Shown piece by piece: positions 5,281 to 12,896 of a stretch of 17,217 nt of DNA. The position numbers and the translations under genes were made by a program. Origin of the DNA: Bryobacterales bacterium (lineage in GTDB: Bacteria; Cyanobacteriota; Vampirovibrionia; Obscuribacterales; Obscuribacteraceae); the NCBI GenBank assembly GCA_903970295.1, contig CAJCHQ010000709.1, positions 1-17,217 on the forward strand, given 5' to 3'. The notes under the pieces were generated by a model. It saw only the letters and a program-made list of their open reading frames with translations, made no database searches and had not been told where the DNA came from. Every line of letters starts with the position of its first letter. Within the stretch, counting starts at the first letter, position 1.

Positions 5281-8208
5281 TTATTTGGCGTCCATCCAAT
5301 TTATACCGATGCCCACGTCAACTTTTAATGGAGCTTTCAGCGGTTGATCCATTTGCATAGAGGTGCGAACTGCGTCCTTGGCTAGCTCGAGTTCGGCTTC
5401 GGGTACTTCCAAGACAAGCTCGTCATGCACTTGCAAAATCAACTTGGACTTGAGCCCTCGCTCTTGCAATTCTTTGTCGAGTCTAATCATCGCCAATTTC
5501 ATCAAATCGGCGGCGCTACCTTGTAATGGCGCGTTGCAAGCCGCTCGCTCGTCTGCTTTGCGCACGGGATCTGATCTATCGTTGAGAAAACGAAAGTAGC
5601 GTTTCCGTCCCCACAATGTGCTGACATAGTTGTTTTTGCGAGCATCTTCGATTGTGCGCGTGAGAAAACCCCTGACTTTCGGATAACGAGAGAAGTATTT
5701 GGCGATGAAAGTTTGCGCTTCTCTCGTCGAGATGCCCAGATCCTGGGCCGTTGCATAAGGTCCTTGTTGATAGATCAGTGCGAAGTTGAGAGTTTTGCCG
5801 ATGCGCCGCATGTCGGGCGGCACTTGCTCGAAAGGAATATCGAAAATCTCGCCGGCGGTGCGGGCATGAATGTCTTGATCCTTTTCAAAGGCGTCGATTA
5901 GTGTTTCGTCGCCTGACATGTGCGCCAGCAAGCGCAATTCGATTTGCGAATAGTCTGCCGAGAGAATCGAGTGGCCTGGAGCGCCCGCGATAAAAGCGCG
6001 GCGAATGCGGCGACCAAATTCAGTCTTGATCGGAATGTTCTGGAGATTGGGATTAGAGCTGGATAGTCGCCCCGTGGCTGTAGTTGTCTGATTGAACTCG
6101 CCGTGCAAGCGGCGCGTCCGCGCCGATATTTGTGGTGGTAAGGAGTCCACATAAGTCGATCGCAGTTTGGAGAGCTGACGAAATTCCGAAATCAGAGGAA
6201 TGATTTTGTGTTCTTCTTTCAGTGCTTCTAAAACCGAAGCGTCCGTTGAGAAGCCGGTTTTTGTCGAACCTTTGGTCTTCAACCCCAATTCTTCGAACAG
6301 AATTTTCTGCAATTGCTGATTCGAGCTGATGTTGAAGGGATGTCCGGCCAGTTCATAGATTTCTTTTTCCAGGCGGGTCAACTCGCGAGTCAGTTCGACT
6401 GAAAGTTCGGACAGGTATGGCAAATCAAGAGCTATGCCGTTTTGCTCCATGCGAGCCAAAACGAGCGCGAGGGGAATTTCCATTTCGTAAAGCAAATATT
6501 TTTGATCGTTGTCGAGCCGCTTGACGTAGTAGCGGGTTAACTCGAGCGCAATACGCGCATCATCAGCAGCGCACGATGCCACTTTGTCGAGTGAGGCGAA
6601 ACTGATCGTCAGTTGTTTGCGATTCAATCCAGCAGTCTCGCTCGCTCGCACTGTGGCATAGCCCAATAAGCGTTCAGCTTGATCTTTGAGAGCGTGCTTT
6701 TCATCAGGGTTTATGATGTATGAGGCAAGAATCGGGTCGAACACAACTGGTTTGACTTCGATACCTAAAAGAGATAATGCGTTCAGTTTGTATTTGCAAT
6801 TCTGCAAAATCTTGCCGATTTTCTCGTCCAGCAAAAGCGGCTTGAGCGCTGCAGTAATCGTTTCATGAGCTAAGTTGTCAGCTGGGCCATGTTGGTCGAT
6901 CGGAACATATGCCGTCTGCACTTGCCATTTGTTTTCGTCATAAGCGGGACTAAAAGCCAGCCCGCCTTCCTCGGTCAAGGCCAGACCATCGGCCCAGGCG
7001 AAAGCGTATCCGAGAATTTCAGAATCGAGTGAGGCTCCTGCTGTTGTTTCTACCTCGAGGCAGAAAGCGCTTTGCCGGCTCAATTCGGCTACCAGCGTGG
7101 ATAATTGTTCTGGCGTTTTGACCAGAAACGGTTCGCTGAAAGCCGCGATCTCGACTTTTGCAAGTTCCAGTACGGCGGTGGCTGTGCTGGCTATGGCTGG
7201 AGATTTTTCCGTTCCGGGTTTTTCGAAGCGCACTGAAAAGTCTGGACGTCCGTCGATTGCCGGTCCCGCTTCCGGCGCTGATTGAGCCTCGCCATCACCT
7301 TTCGGGTTGAAGCGGGCCAAAATTTTGTTCAGGCGCGAAACCAAGCTTTTGAATTCCAGCTCGGTAAAAAATTGACTGACCGCCTCGACTGATGGCATGT
7401 TCAATTGACAGTGCTCGAAATCGAAATCGAGCGGTACATCCAGACGCATTGTCGCCAATTTTTTGCTGGCAAAAGCACTATCTTTGCCGTCGGCCAGTTT
7501 CTGTTTGACCGATTTAGATTTGATCTTCTCAATGTTTTCGTAGATGCCTTCGATTGTTTTGTACTCAGTCAGGAGTTGAACGGCGGTCACTGGACCTATG
7601 CCTTTGACGCCGGGAATATTGTCCGAAACATCACCACACAAGCCTTTGTAATCGATTACCTGCTCTGGGTAAACGCCCAATTTTTCGAAAACTTCCTGGC
7701 GACCGAATTCCAGAATCTCGCCTTTCCCAGGTCGTCCAGGCATGAGCACGCGGATTGCTCGCGACTCATTATCAACGAGTTGAAATGCATCTTTGTCGCC
7801 GGTGAAAATCTGAACGAGAATACCTTTGGCTTCGGCCATGCGGGCCACGGTGCCGATCACATCATCGGCTTCAAACCCGGGCACTTCGTAAACGGGCATG
7901 CCCAGTAACTTCACACCTTGTTTGATTACGGGCCACTGAGCGGATAAATCATCAGGCATCTGACTGCGATTTGCTTTGTATTCGGCGAAATCTTCATGGC
8001 GGAACGTCGGTCCGGCGAGGTCAAAGCACATAGCTATGCCATCCGGGCGTTTGCGCTCGATGAAATCGAATAGAGAATTGAAAAATCCATATATAGCCCA
8101 GGTCGGAGTGCCGTCTGCACGTCTGAGTCCCGACTTGAAAAGGGCAAAAAATGAGCGGAAGGCAAGAGAACTGCCATCGACCAATACCAGATTTTCTCCT
8201 GGCTGCAT
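5281..8208 (-). CDS. polA: DNA polymerase I, with degenerate 3'-5' exonuclease site
   Basis: A 975-aa, three-domain Pol I that fills gaps and removes primers in Okazaki-fragment processing and excision repair. The 5'-3' exonuclease (1-290) keeps its acidic metal ligands: D11, D63, E113/D115/D116 in GFEADD, D138/D140 in TGDKD, and D193/D196 in CGDVSDNIPGVKGIGP. After a low-complexity linker (about 300-345) comes the 3'-5' exonuclease-like domain (about 360-560). By my hand alignment its catalytic residues are mostly lost: E385-V-E387 replaces DxE, K474 replaces Asp, and C546 replaces the Tyr of YxxxD, with D550 kept. The polymerase (570-975) is intact: motif A D752, O-helix R801/K805/F809/Y813, motif C H928-D929-E930. 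F809 predicts strong dideoxynucleotide discrimination. ATG 8208 has AGGAG 5 nt upstream. It is divergent from the phasin-like gene. Confidence 0.97.
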   Translation of the reverse strand: MQPGENLVLVDGSSLAFRSFFALFKSGLRRADGTPTWAIYGFFNSLFDFIERKRPDGIAMCFDLAGPTFRHEDFAEYKANRSQMPDDLSAQWPVIKQGVKLLGMPVYEVPGFEADDVIGTVARMAEAKGILVQIFTGDKDAFQLVDNESRAIRVLMPGRPGKGEILEFGRQEVFEKLGVYPEQVIDYKGLCGDVSDNIPGVKGIGPVTAVQLLTEYKTIEGIYENIEKIKSKSVKQKLADGKDSAFASKKLATMRLDVPLDFDFEHCQLNMPSVEAVSQFFTELEFKSLVSRLNKILARFNPKGDGEAQSAPEAGPAIDGRPDFSVRFEKPGTEKSPAIASTATAVLELAKVEIAAFSEPFLVKTPEQLSTLVAELSRQSAFCLEVETTAGASLDSEILGYAFAWADGLALTEEGGLAFSPAYDENKWQVQTAYVPIDQHGPADNLAHETITAALKPLLLDEKIGKILQNCKYKLNALSLLGIEVKPVVFDPILASYIINPDEKHALKDQAERLLGYATVRASETAGLNRKQLTISFASLDKVASCAADDARIALELTRYYVKRLDNDQKYLLYEMEIPLALVLARMEQNGIALDLPYLSELSVELTRELTRLEKEIYELAGHPFNISSNQQLQKILFEELGLKTKGSTKTGFSTDASVLEALKEEHKIIPLISEFRQLSKLRSTYVDSLPPQISARTRRLHGEFNQTTTATGRLSSSNPNLQNIPIKTEFGRRIRRAFIAGAPGHSILSADYSQIELRLLAHMSGDETLIDAFEKDQDIHARTAGEIFDIPFEQVPPDMRRIGKTLNFALIYQQGPYATAQDLGISTREAQTFIAKYFSRYPKVRGFLTRTIEDARKNNYVSTLWGRKRYFRFLNDRSDPVRKADERAACNAPLQGSAADLMKLAMIRLDKELQERGLKSKLILQVHDELVLEVPEAELELAKDAVRTSMQMDQPLKAPLKVDVGIGINWMDAK

Positions 8209-8241
8209 TGCATCTCCTGAGCGAGACTAACCCCGTTTATT

Positions 8242-8267
8242 CTGTCACAAATGAACTTTTGCGACAG
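8242..8267. promoter_or_regulatory. Inverted repeat upstream of polA (operator or 5' UTR hairpin)
   Basis: Arms CTGTCACAAA (8242-8251) and TTTGCGACAG (8258-8267) flank TGAACT and match at 9 of 10 positions. In RNA read in the polA direction the single mismatch becomes a G-U pair, giving a continuous 10-bp stem. It lies 34-59 bp upstream of the polA ATG, where a repressor site or a leader hairpin would act. It does not match the LexA boxes I know for cyanobacteria or Gram-positive bacteria. Confidence 0.45.
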
Positions 8268-8352
8268 CCACTTTAAGCGGTCGAACTTCCCGCGCAGTCG
8301 TCTCTTCGGGCTTTCTGCCGAACTTTGCTATCTTGAGAACATTGTGAAATTT

Positions 8353-8381
8353 TTGCGCGAAGATGAGGCCAGCATTACAAT
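8353..8381 (+). promoter_or_regulatory. Candidate sigma-70-type promoter for the phasin-like gene
   Basis: TACAAT (8376-8381) matches the -10 consensus at five of six positions. TTGCGC (8353-8358) sits 17 bp upstream and matches only the TTG of the -35 consensus. The -10 box ends 40 bp before ATG 8422, with the ribosome site GGGAG at 8410-8414. Spacing is ideal but the -35 element is weak. Confidence 0.3.
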
Positions 8382-8421
8382 CATCTGAGGGCATCGCAAC
8401 TGGGCAGTAGGGAGAAAAATA

Positions 8422-8844
8422 ATGAGCGAGCGAACAAAACTTTTGAAGAAAGCCGTCTTGGCTGGTGTCGGAGCTTCAACCAATGTGGAACGCGTCAAGT
8501 CAGCTCTGAACGATGCTATGAACGATCTAGTTAAAGTCGGTCAGGATCTCCTTAATGACCTGGAACACAAAGGCAAAGACAAGACCGATTCTTTTCAGCA
8601 ATATTTGAAGAGTTTGCAAGATGAAGCGACCAAGCGCACTGCCGAAGTCGAGAAAAAGGCTGGCAGCAAGCTGCAAGACGGCACTCGCGACGCTGTCAAG
8701 AAATTCGGCTTAGCCACCAAAGAAGACCTCGAAGAGTTGCAAGAACGTCTGGCCGCTCTGGAAGAAAGCGTTCACGGGCCTGCAGAAAACGGTTCCGAAG
8801 AGTCGGGCAAGAAGCGCGGCAAAAAACGCGTCAATCCGGAATAA
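8422..8844 (+). CDS. Phasin-like small helical protein (PHA-granule-associated type)
   Basis: A 140-aa charged, almost wholly helical protein. Residues 5-95 are amphipathic helix with regular hydrophobic spacing. Residues 97-115 (LATKEDLEELQERLAALEE) form a short leucine coiled coil of the kind seen in PhaF/PhaI-type phasins and COG3937 'polyhydroxyalkanoate synthesis regulator phasin' proteins. The C-terminal tail is Ser/Glu-rich and then strongly basic (KKRGKKR, 130-136), which could contact nucleic acid or granule surfaces. GGGAG lies 7 nt before the ATG. No PHA synthase gene is in view, so a role on polyester granules is a family-based inference. A generic coiled-coil stress or nucleoid protein is the alternative. 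It converges on the 975-aa gene with a gap of only 16 bp and no terminator. Confidence 0.75.
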   Translation: MSERTKLLKKAVLAGVGASTNVERVKSALNDAMNDLVKVGQDLLNDLEHKGKDKTDSFQQYLKSLQDEATKRTAEVEKKAGSKLQDGTRDAVKKFGLATKEDLEELQERLAALEESVHGPAENGSEESGKKRGKKRVNPE

Positions 8845-8860
8845 GCTAAGGCGTTCTCGG

Positions 8861-11788
8861 TTAAAGCATGTCGGGCGGCACAGGCGGCACTTCGGCAGTC
8901 TGTGTGTTGTTAACCGGATTGGTCAAATGCGAATCCTCGATCGGCTTTTCGAACACAGGTAGCGGCGTGCGAATCTGAAACTCGCATGCCAGTCCTGGCG
9001 ACTGTTGGAAGAGTCCAAATTGACTGGGTTTGAACCAATTGGAATCGCTAGCCTCTTTGGGTCTGCCCGTCAATTCTATTTTGGCGTTGTTATTTGCCAG
9101 CTGCCCATGGAAAGCGAGGAAATCGCGGGCCAGGACAGACCAGGATATGGTCGGCTGCTGACCAGAGTCGGCAGCCCTCGCGCAATAGTAAAGAAGCTGT
9201 CCGATCGGCAGGGCGATATTGCCAAACGGATAGCTACCGTAAATAAGAGGCATGGCTTTGCCCGCTGGTCCGCCTTTTTGCAGATCGGCCGAATTCAAGA
9301 CCACCATGCAGCTTTCCACATGTCCAAAACCCTGAGTCCCCGATTGCCATTCACCACCTGCAACAAAAACTTTGTTGGGCTCCAAAAAGCCCTGTTCTGG
9401 TGGCAAACATATGCGCAAGTCTTTCCTGATCCAGGCGAGCGCCGGGTTTTTACTCTGAGCCTCGCGAATCTTTTTTGTCTCGGGCGAATGATCGGTGGGA
9501 TCGTATGGTAAGGTCGCTCGAAACGGCTGATAGGTTTCGTTGATCAAATTAGCGGCGATTGCTTCCTGGCAATCGGCTTCGGTCATTGGTTTGGTAATCG
9601 GCATGAAAACAGTGTCTTTGCCGATCAGATATCCGCCCCAATTCATCGCGAACAAACCATCCCGACAAGCGCGCAGAATGTTGGCACAGATTTCATAAGT
9701 GTTGGCCTGCGCCCGGGTGGCATTTTGTTGGACTAAAGCAGTGAGAAAGCGGATTTTAGTATTTTGTTTGCGCTCGCCTTCATCAGCTTTGAGCGATGCT
9801 TGCAAATCGGCAATTCGCTCTTTTGTCTGGCGAATGGGCAAGACATTGGCTGAGGCATGATTTCCCGTTTGCTTTACCTGGTCTCGCAAAAGCCGGCTGA
9901 GTTGATTCGTCAATGATGCTAATTCTTGCGTGTTTTCTACTTCTCTTTGACTAATTTGAGCGAGTATGGCCAGGCTTTGAGCATGCAAACTTCGAGCCGT
10001 TGAGACCGTTTCCAATGCAGCCAGATTGGTGTCATACAGATCGCGCAGAAAATCTCTCACCGATTTTTCGTCGAAACCATTGCGTCCGGCCAGATTGCAG
10101 TAACCCGCGGAATTGATGAATAGAGGCAAAGCGTTGGCCGGGAAATTGGCTCTAGCGGCGGCCAGTTCATTGGCTTCGTGAATGAGAAAAACTTTGCTCA
10201 GAGCTCGCTGTCCGACTCCTCCGGGATTGCATTGATTCATTACCGCGTACTCTCGAGCCCCTGTGTCTTTAGCTAGGCAGCTGTTGATTTGATCGTCGTT
10301 GATGCCAAAGGACGTGGCGTTGCGGTTGGAAAGAGTGGTGTTGAACTTGGGACTATTGCTGAATTTTTCAGCGAAACAAGAGGCAACTACCTCTGGCTGC
10401 AGTTCCGAACCGGTGTATTTGAGCCAATCGTAAAGGCTGACTGTGAGGGCCTGACCAGGATCCATGACGGGCAGCAATGGCTCCAGTGGTGGTGCTAGGC
10501 TGCCGCGGCCGGGTACTTCATTGCCAATCGCCTGGTGCCAGGCTCCGGTATTTTTCCAATTTTGGTACTTGAGCAGGGCGAGGACACTGGTAGCAAAGGG
10601 CGGTCTGCCGTGCGGAAAAGTAAGAGCGAAAACTGACGCTGACTCCTGGCTAGGCGTAGATTTGATCAATGCGCAAGCCTTTTTATTAAACGGTGCCGAG
10701 CCGCTCTCTCCTTTTTGTTGCAAGGCGAACGTCGCCTCAACTAGCACCAAATTTGGTGCTTTATGCGCGGCCACAGGTTTGAATAGCGCTGGGTCGACAA
10801 GGCTGATCGCCCCGCGTTCACTGTTTGGGGGCTTCTGGGTTTTTTGAGCCGAGGATGAGTGATCATCCTCGTACTTTGCTTCATCGATCCATCCCAATTT
10901 TATTTTTAGATCGGTCAGAGCCGTTTCGGTCGGAGAGCGATGTGACTGTAGTAGGGCGTGTACATGTTCATAAACCCGCCCCATCTCTTCTGGCGGAAGC
11001 TCACCACCGGCACTGCTATTGTTATGCTGCCCATTGATTTGCGCATTCTGCTGCGCAGTAGCCGGCACATTGTGCTGCGCATTGGCTGGCGCATTGTGCT
11101 GCGCACTAGCTGGCGCATTGTGCTGCGCACTAGCTGGCGCATTGTGCTGCGCATCAGCTGGCGCATTGTGCTGCGCATCAGCTGGCGCATTGCGCTGTGA
11201 GGGCGGTGATGCCGCCATGGAGTTGGGTTGTGTGCCACTCTGAACATTGGCTTGCAGGCTGTCTGCCAGTTGGCTCTCGAGATCGTTTACAGTGTCGATG
11301 TCTTGGCCGGCCATGCGGCTAAAAGCCTCGATCCCGGTTAGTGTGGCCAGATTTTGAATTTTCATAAGGGTCTCGCGCACAGAGCCTATCGATCGTGGCG
11401 GGCGCTTTTGAGAATCGAGCATGTGATTGGCACTTTGCCGCCAGTCGCAAAGACTGATCGTGCCAACTGACGGATGCTCGACTTTAATGTCGCTCAGTTC
11501 TCGGGCGGCCTCGATGACTGCATCGCCCATGGTATCGGTCTCGATCCGATGGATGGAAAATCTGCCCACGACCAGCACATAAGTGGCAATTACACTACTG
11601 GCTGCGATCGAGACCATGATCAGCGTGAATAAAGAGTGTGATTTGCCGATGCCCACTCTTTCCGCGGCATCTTGTGCAAAGCGCTTGGCTTGTTTGGCGT
11701 CTCCTGCGGCAGATGACGGTAAACGATCGCCGGCATTTTTTCCCTGACTGTTTTCCATGGTCTTCATTGTCTCGCATTTTGCTAACAT
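8861..11788 (-). CDS. Large single-pass membrane protein with NAPAxAQH octapeptide repeats, function unknown
   Basis: A 975-aa protein I cannot assign to a family. A charged, polar N-terminus (1-50) is followed by one hydrophobic segment (about 53-75, LFTLIMVSIAASSVIATYVLVV). A large domain follows, probably on the outer side of the membrane. Residues 200-255 hold seven octapeptides of the form NAPA(D/S/N)AQH. Thirteen cysteines are scattered after the membrane segment, which would allow disulfides. A helical stretch lies near 610-690 and the C-terminus is proline-rich. The motif MGDAVIEAARELSD just after the membrane segment faintly recalls TadE/TadG-type pilus-associated proteins, but I would not rely on it. 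The start is uncertain: ATG 11788 has no SD, while in-frame ATGs at 11767 and 11758 lie nearer to a weak GAGA. It is divergent from the TPR gene with almost no intergenic space. Confidence 0.8.
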   Translation of the reverse strand: MLAKCETMKTMENSQGKNAGDRLPSSAAGDAKQAKRFAQDAAERVGIGKSHSLFTLIMVSIAASSVIATYVLVVGRFSIHRIETDTMGDAVIEAARELSDIKVEHPSVGTISLCDWRQSANHMLDSQKRPPRSIGSVRETLMKIQNLATLTGIEAFSRMAGQDIDTVNDLESQLADSLQANVQSGTQPNSMAASPPSQRNAPADAQHNAPADAQHNAPASAQHNAPASAQHNAPANAQHNVPATAQQNAQINGQHNNSSAGGELPPEEMGRVYEHVHALLQSHRSPTETALTDLKIKLGWIDEAKYEDDHSSSAQKTQKPPNSERGAISLVDPALFKPVAAHKAPNLVLVEATFALQQKGESGSAPFNKKACALIKSTPSQESASVFALTFPHGRPPFATSVLALLKYQNWKNTGAWHQAIGNEVPGRGSLAPPLEPLLPVMDPGQALTVSLYDWLKYTGSELQPEVVASCFAEKFSNSPKFNTTLSNRNATSFGINDDQINSCLAKDTGAREYAVMNQCNPGGVGQRALSKVFLIHEANELAAARANFPANALPLFINSAGYCNLAGRNGFDEKSVRDFLRDLYDTNLAALETVSTARSLHAQSLAILAQISQREVENTQELASLTNQLSRLLRDQVKQTGNHASANVLPIRQTKERIADLQASLKADEGERKQNTKIRFLTALVQQNATRAQANTYEICANILRACRDGLFAMNWGGYLIGKDTVFMPITKPMTEADCQEAIAANLINETYQPFRATLPYDPTDHSPETKKIREAQSKNPALAWIRKDLRICLPPEQGFLEPNKVFVAGGEWQSGTQGFGHVESCMVVLNSADLQKGGPAGKAMPLIYGSYPFGNIALPIGQLLYYCARAADSGQQPTISWSVLARDFLAFHGQLANNNAKIELTGRPKEASDSNWFKPSQFGLFQQSPGLACEFQIRTPLPVFEKPIEDSHLTNPVNNTQTAEVPPVPPDML
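11024..11191 (-). repeat. In-frame 24-bp tandem repeat encoding NAPAxAQH
   Basis: Seven 24-bp units lie inside the 975-aa gene and encode residues 200-255: NAPADAQH twice, NAPASAQH twice, NAPANAQH, NVPATAQQ and NAQINGQH. Adjacent units are most alike at the N-terminal end and decay toward the C-terminal end, as expected when a tandem array grows by slippage or unequal recombination. On the plus strand the array reads as repeated GCGCATTGTGCTGC. Confidence 0.93.
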
Positions 11789-11794
11789 GCATGT
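11785..11794. other. Palindrome linking two outward-facing ATG codons
   Basis: ACATGCATGT is perfectly self-complementary and contains the outermost ATG of both divergent genes: minus strand at 11788 and plus strand at 11791, two bases apart. Neither ATG has an SD. This argues that translation starts further in on both sides and that the palindrome is either coincidental or a binding site. Confidence 0.35.
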
Positions 11795-11808
11795 GGCGAG
11801 GTACTAAT

Positions 11809-12789
11809 TTGCAGAAAAGTCATCTTCTTAACCGAACTATTGGTCTGGCTTTAACCGCCTCTTTTTTTGCTGGTGCCAATGCCGGCATGCCCGCACAGGC
11901 TGGCATTTTAACTCCTGAATCGAAGGGCGATTCGCTGGCCACGGCCGAGAGACTAATTTCAGCTCGCTCTTTTATAAAGGCGCGAATAATTTTGGACAAA
12001 TTTTTAGCGACCCAACCGAACAACACCAGGGCGCGACTTGACCAGGCTCAATTGTTTAGGAGTGTCGGTCTTTTTGCCCGCTCGCGCCAAGAATATGAGC
12101 AATTGTATAAATTGGACCCGTCTTCCGAAATACCGCTCATCGCGTTGTCGGAAATGGCGTTGGAAAGTCTCAATCCCCGTCAGGCTTTGCAGTTAGCCCG
12201 TCAAGCCGTGGCTATCGCTCCGCATTCTTTGGAGACTCATATGTGCTTGGTTTCAGCCTTGATCGCCACCAACGCGTATCAAGAGGCGGAAAGTGTTTTA
12301 TCTGCATTGCAGTCGAAACACCCAAATAATGCCAAGATCGATTACTTGCGCTACAAACTGGCTCTCAAACGTAATCAATTGGCACTCGCGCGCAACGCGC
12401 TCGAGCGTTCGGTGCAGTTGGATTCATCTAATTGGCAACACCTCTTCGAACTGAGTGAGCTGTGCAAAAACGTCGGTGATTATGAGAGTGCAAAAAAGAA
12501 CCTGAAGCGAGTGCTGGCAGCTGATCCCGGTTCCGCCGATGCGCTGACGAAATTAGCCGTGATTGACGAATTCAACTTTCACGATTATCAGCAAGCGATC
12601 GAGCATTATCAAAAGATTCTCGCCTCCGATCCTGATTCAGTCACGGCATTGGCAGGAATCGACCGCTGCAAGCACAAAAGCAACGATCTGGCGGCCGTCA
12701 TGAAAGATGCAATGTGGCGCTTCTTTCGACATTCCAAAACTTTCTCGTCGAGCGAACCGCCTGCACTCGAGAGTACCCAAAGCTTTTAA
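11809..12789 (+). CDS. Secreted TPR-repeat protein with signal peptide
   Basis: A 326-aa protein from the preferred TTG start. GAGGT (11798-11802) lies 6 nt before TTG 11809, and the protein then begins with a clean signal peptide: basic QKSHLLNR, hydrophobic TIGLALTASFFAGA, and a likely cleavage after ANA. An in-frame ATG at 11791 has no SD. The frame is open upstream to 11638, but that stretch overlaps the 975-aa gene and does not look like protein. The mature part is a run of tetratricopeptide repeats from about residue 45 to 290, with paired helices every 34 residues and recurring A..DP(G/S) turns such as VLAADPGSADALTKLAVI and ILASDPDSVTALAGI. TPR solenoids bind partner proteins, so an envelope scaffold or assembly role is likely. 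The partner is unknown. It is divergent from the 975-aa gene and convergent with purA. Confidence 0.85.
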   Translation: MQKSHLLNRTIGLALTASFFAGANAGMPAQAGILTPESKGDSLATAERLISARSFIKARIILDKFLATQPNNTRARLDQAQLFRSVGLFARSRQEYEQLYKLDPSSEIPLIALSEMALESLNPRQALQLARQAVAIAPHSLETHMCLVSALIATNAYQEAESVLSALQSKHPNNAKIDYLRYKLALKRNQLALARNALERSVQLDSSNWQHLFELSELCKNVGDYESAKKNLKRVLAADPGSADALTKLAVIDEFNFHDYQQAIEHYQKILASDPDSVTALAGIDRCKHKSNDLAAVMKDAMWRFFRHSKTFSSSEPPALESTQSF

Positions 12790-12861
12790 TAGCAAGCGCC
12801 GACTACAAGTGCGAGTCCTCGCTCACATGCAGACGTCGCCGCCGTGGCTTCGGAGAGGGTC

Positions 12862-12878
12862 ACCGCCCAGTGAGCGGT
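12862..12878. other. Small hairpin in the convergent TPR-purA gap
   Basis: ACCGC (12862-12866) and GCGGT (12874-12878) form a 5-bp stem with a 7-nt loop in the 107-bp gap between the convergent TPR gene and purA. No T-run follows on either strand, so it is a weak candidate for a terminator. Nothing else stands out in the gap. Confidence 0.2.
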
Positions 12879-12896
12879 ATTCCCTGCAAGACAAGC

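Noticed and set aside
7405..7908. 167-aa plus-strand open frame inside polA
   Set aside because: It is antisense to the conserved 5'-3' exonuclease domain of PolA, with no ribosome site and no family resemblance.
11019..11243. Plus-strand Cys/Ala/Leu-rich open frame (repeated ALCCALAG)
   Set aside because: It is the antisense reading of the 24-bp coding repeat in the 975-aa gene. A tandem repeat with a unit length divisible by three keeps other frames open by default.
8861..11788. Assignment of the 975-aa protein to a Tad-pilus TadE/TadG family
   Set aside because: Only a faint likeness just after the membrane segment (MGDAVIEAARELSD) and no tad genes nearby; too little to name it.
11638..11808. 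N-terminal extension of the TPR protein
   Set aside because: The frame is open, but this stretch is the coding region of the divergent gene read backwards. TTG 11809 has an SD and gives a proper signal peptide.
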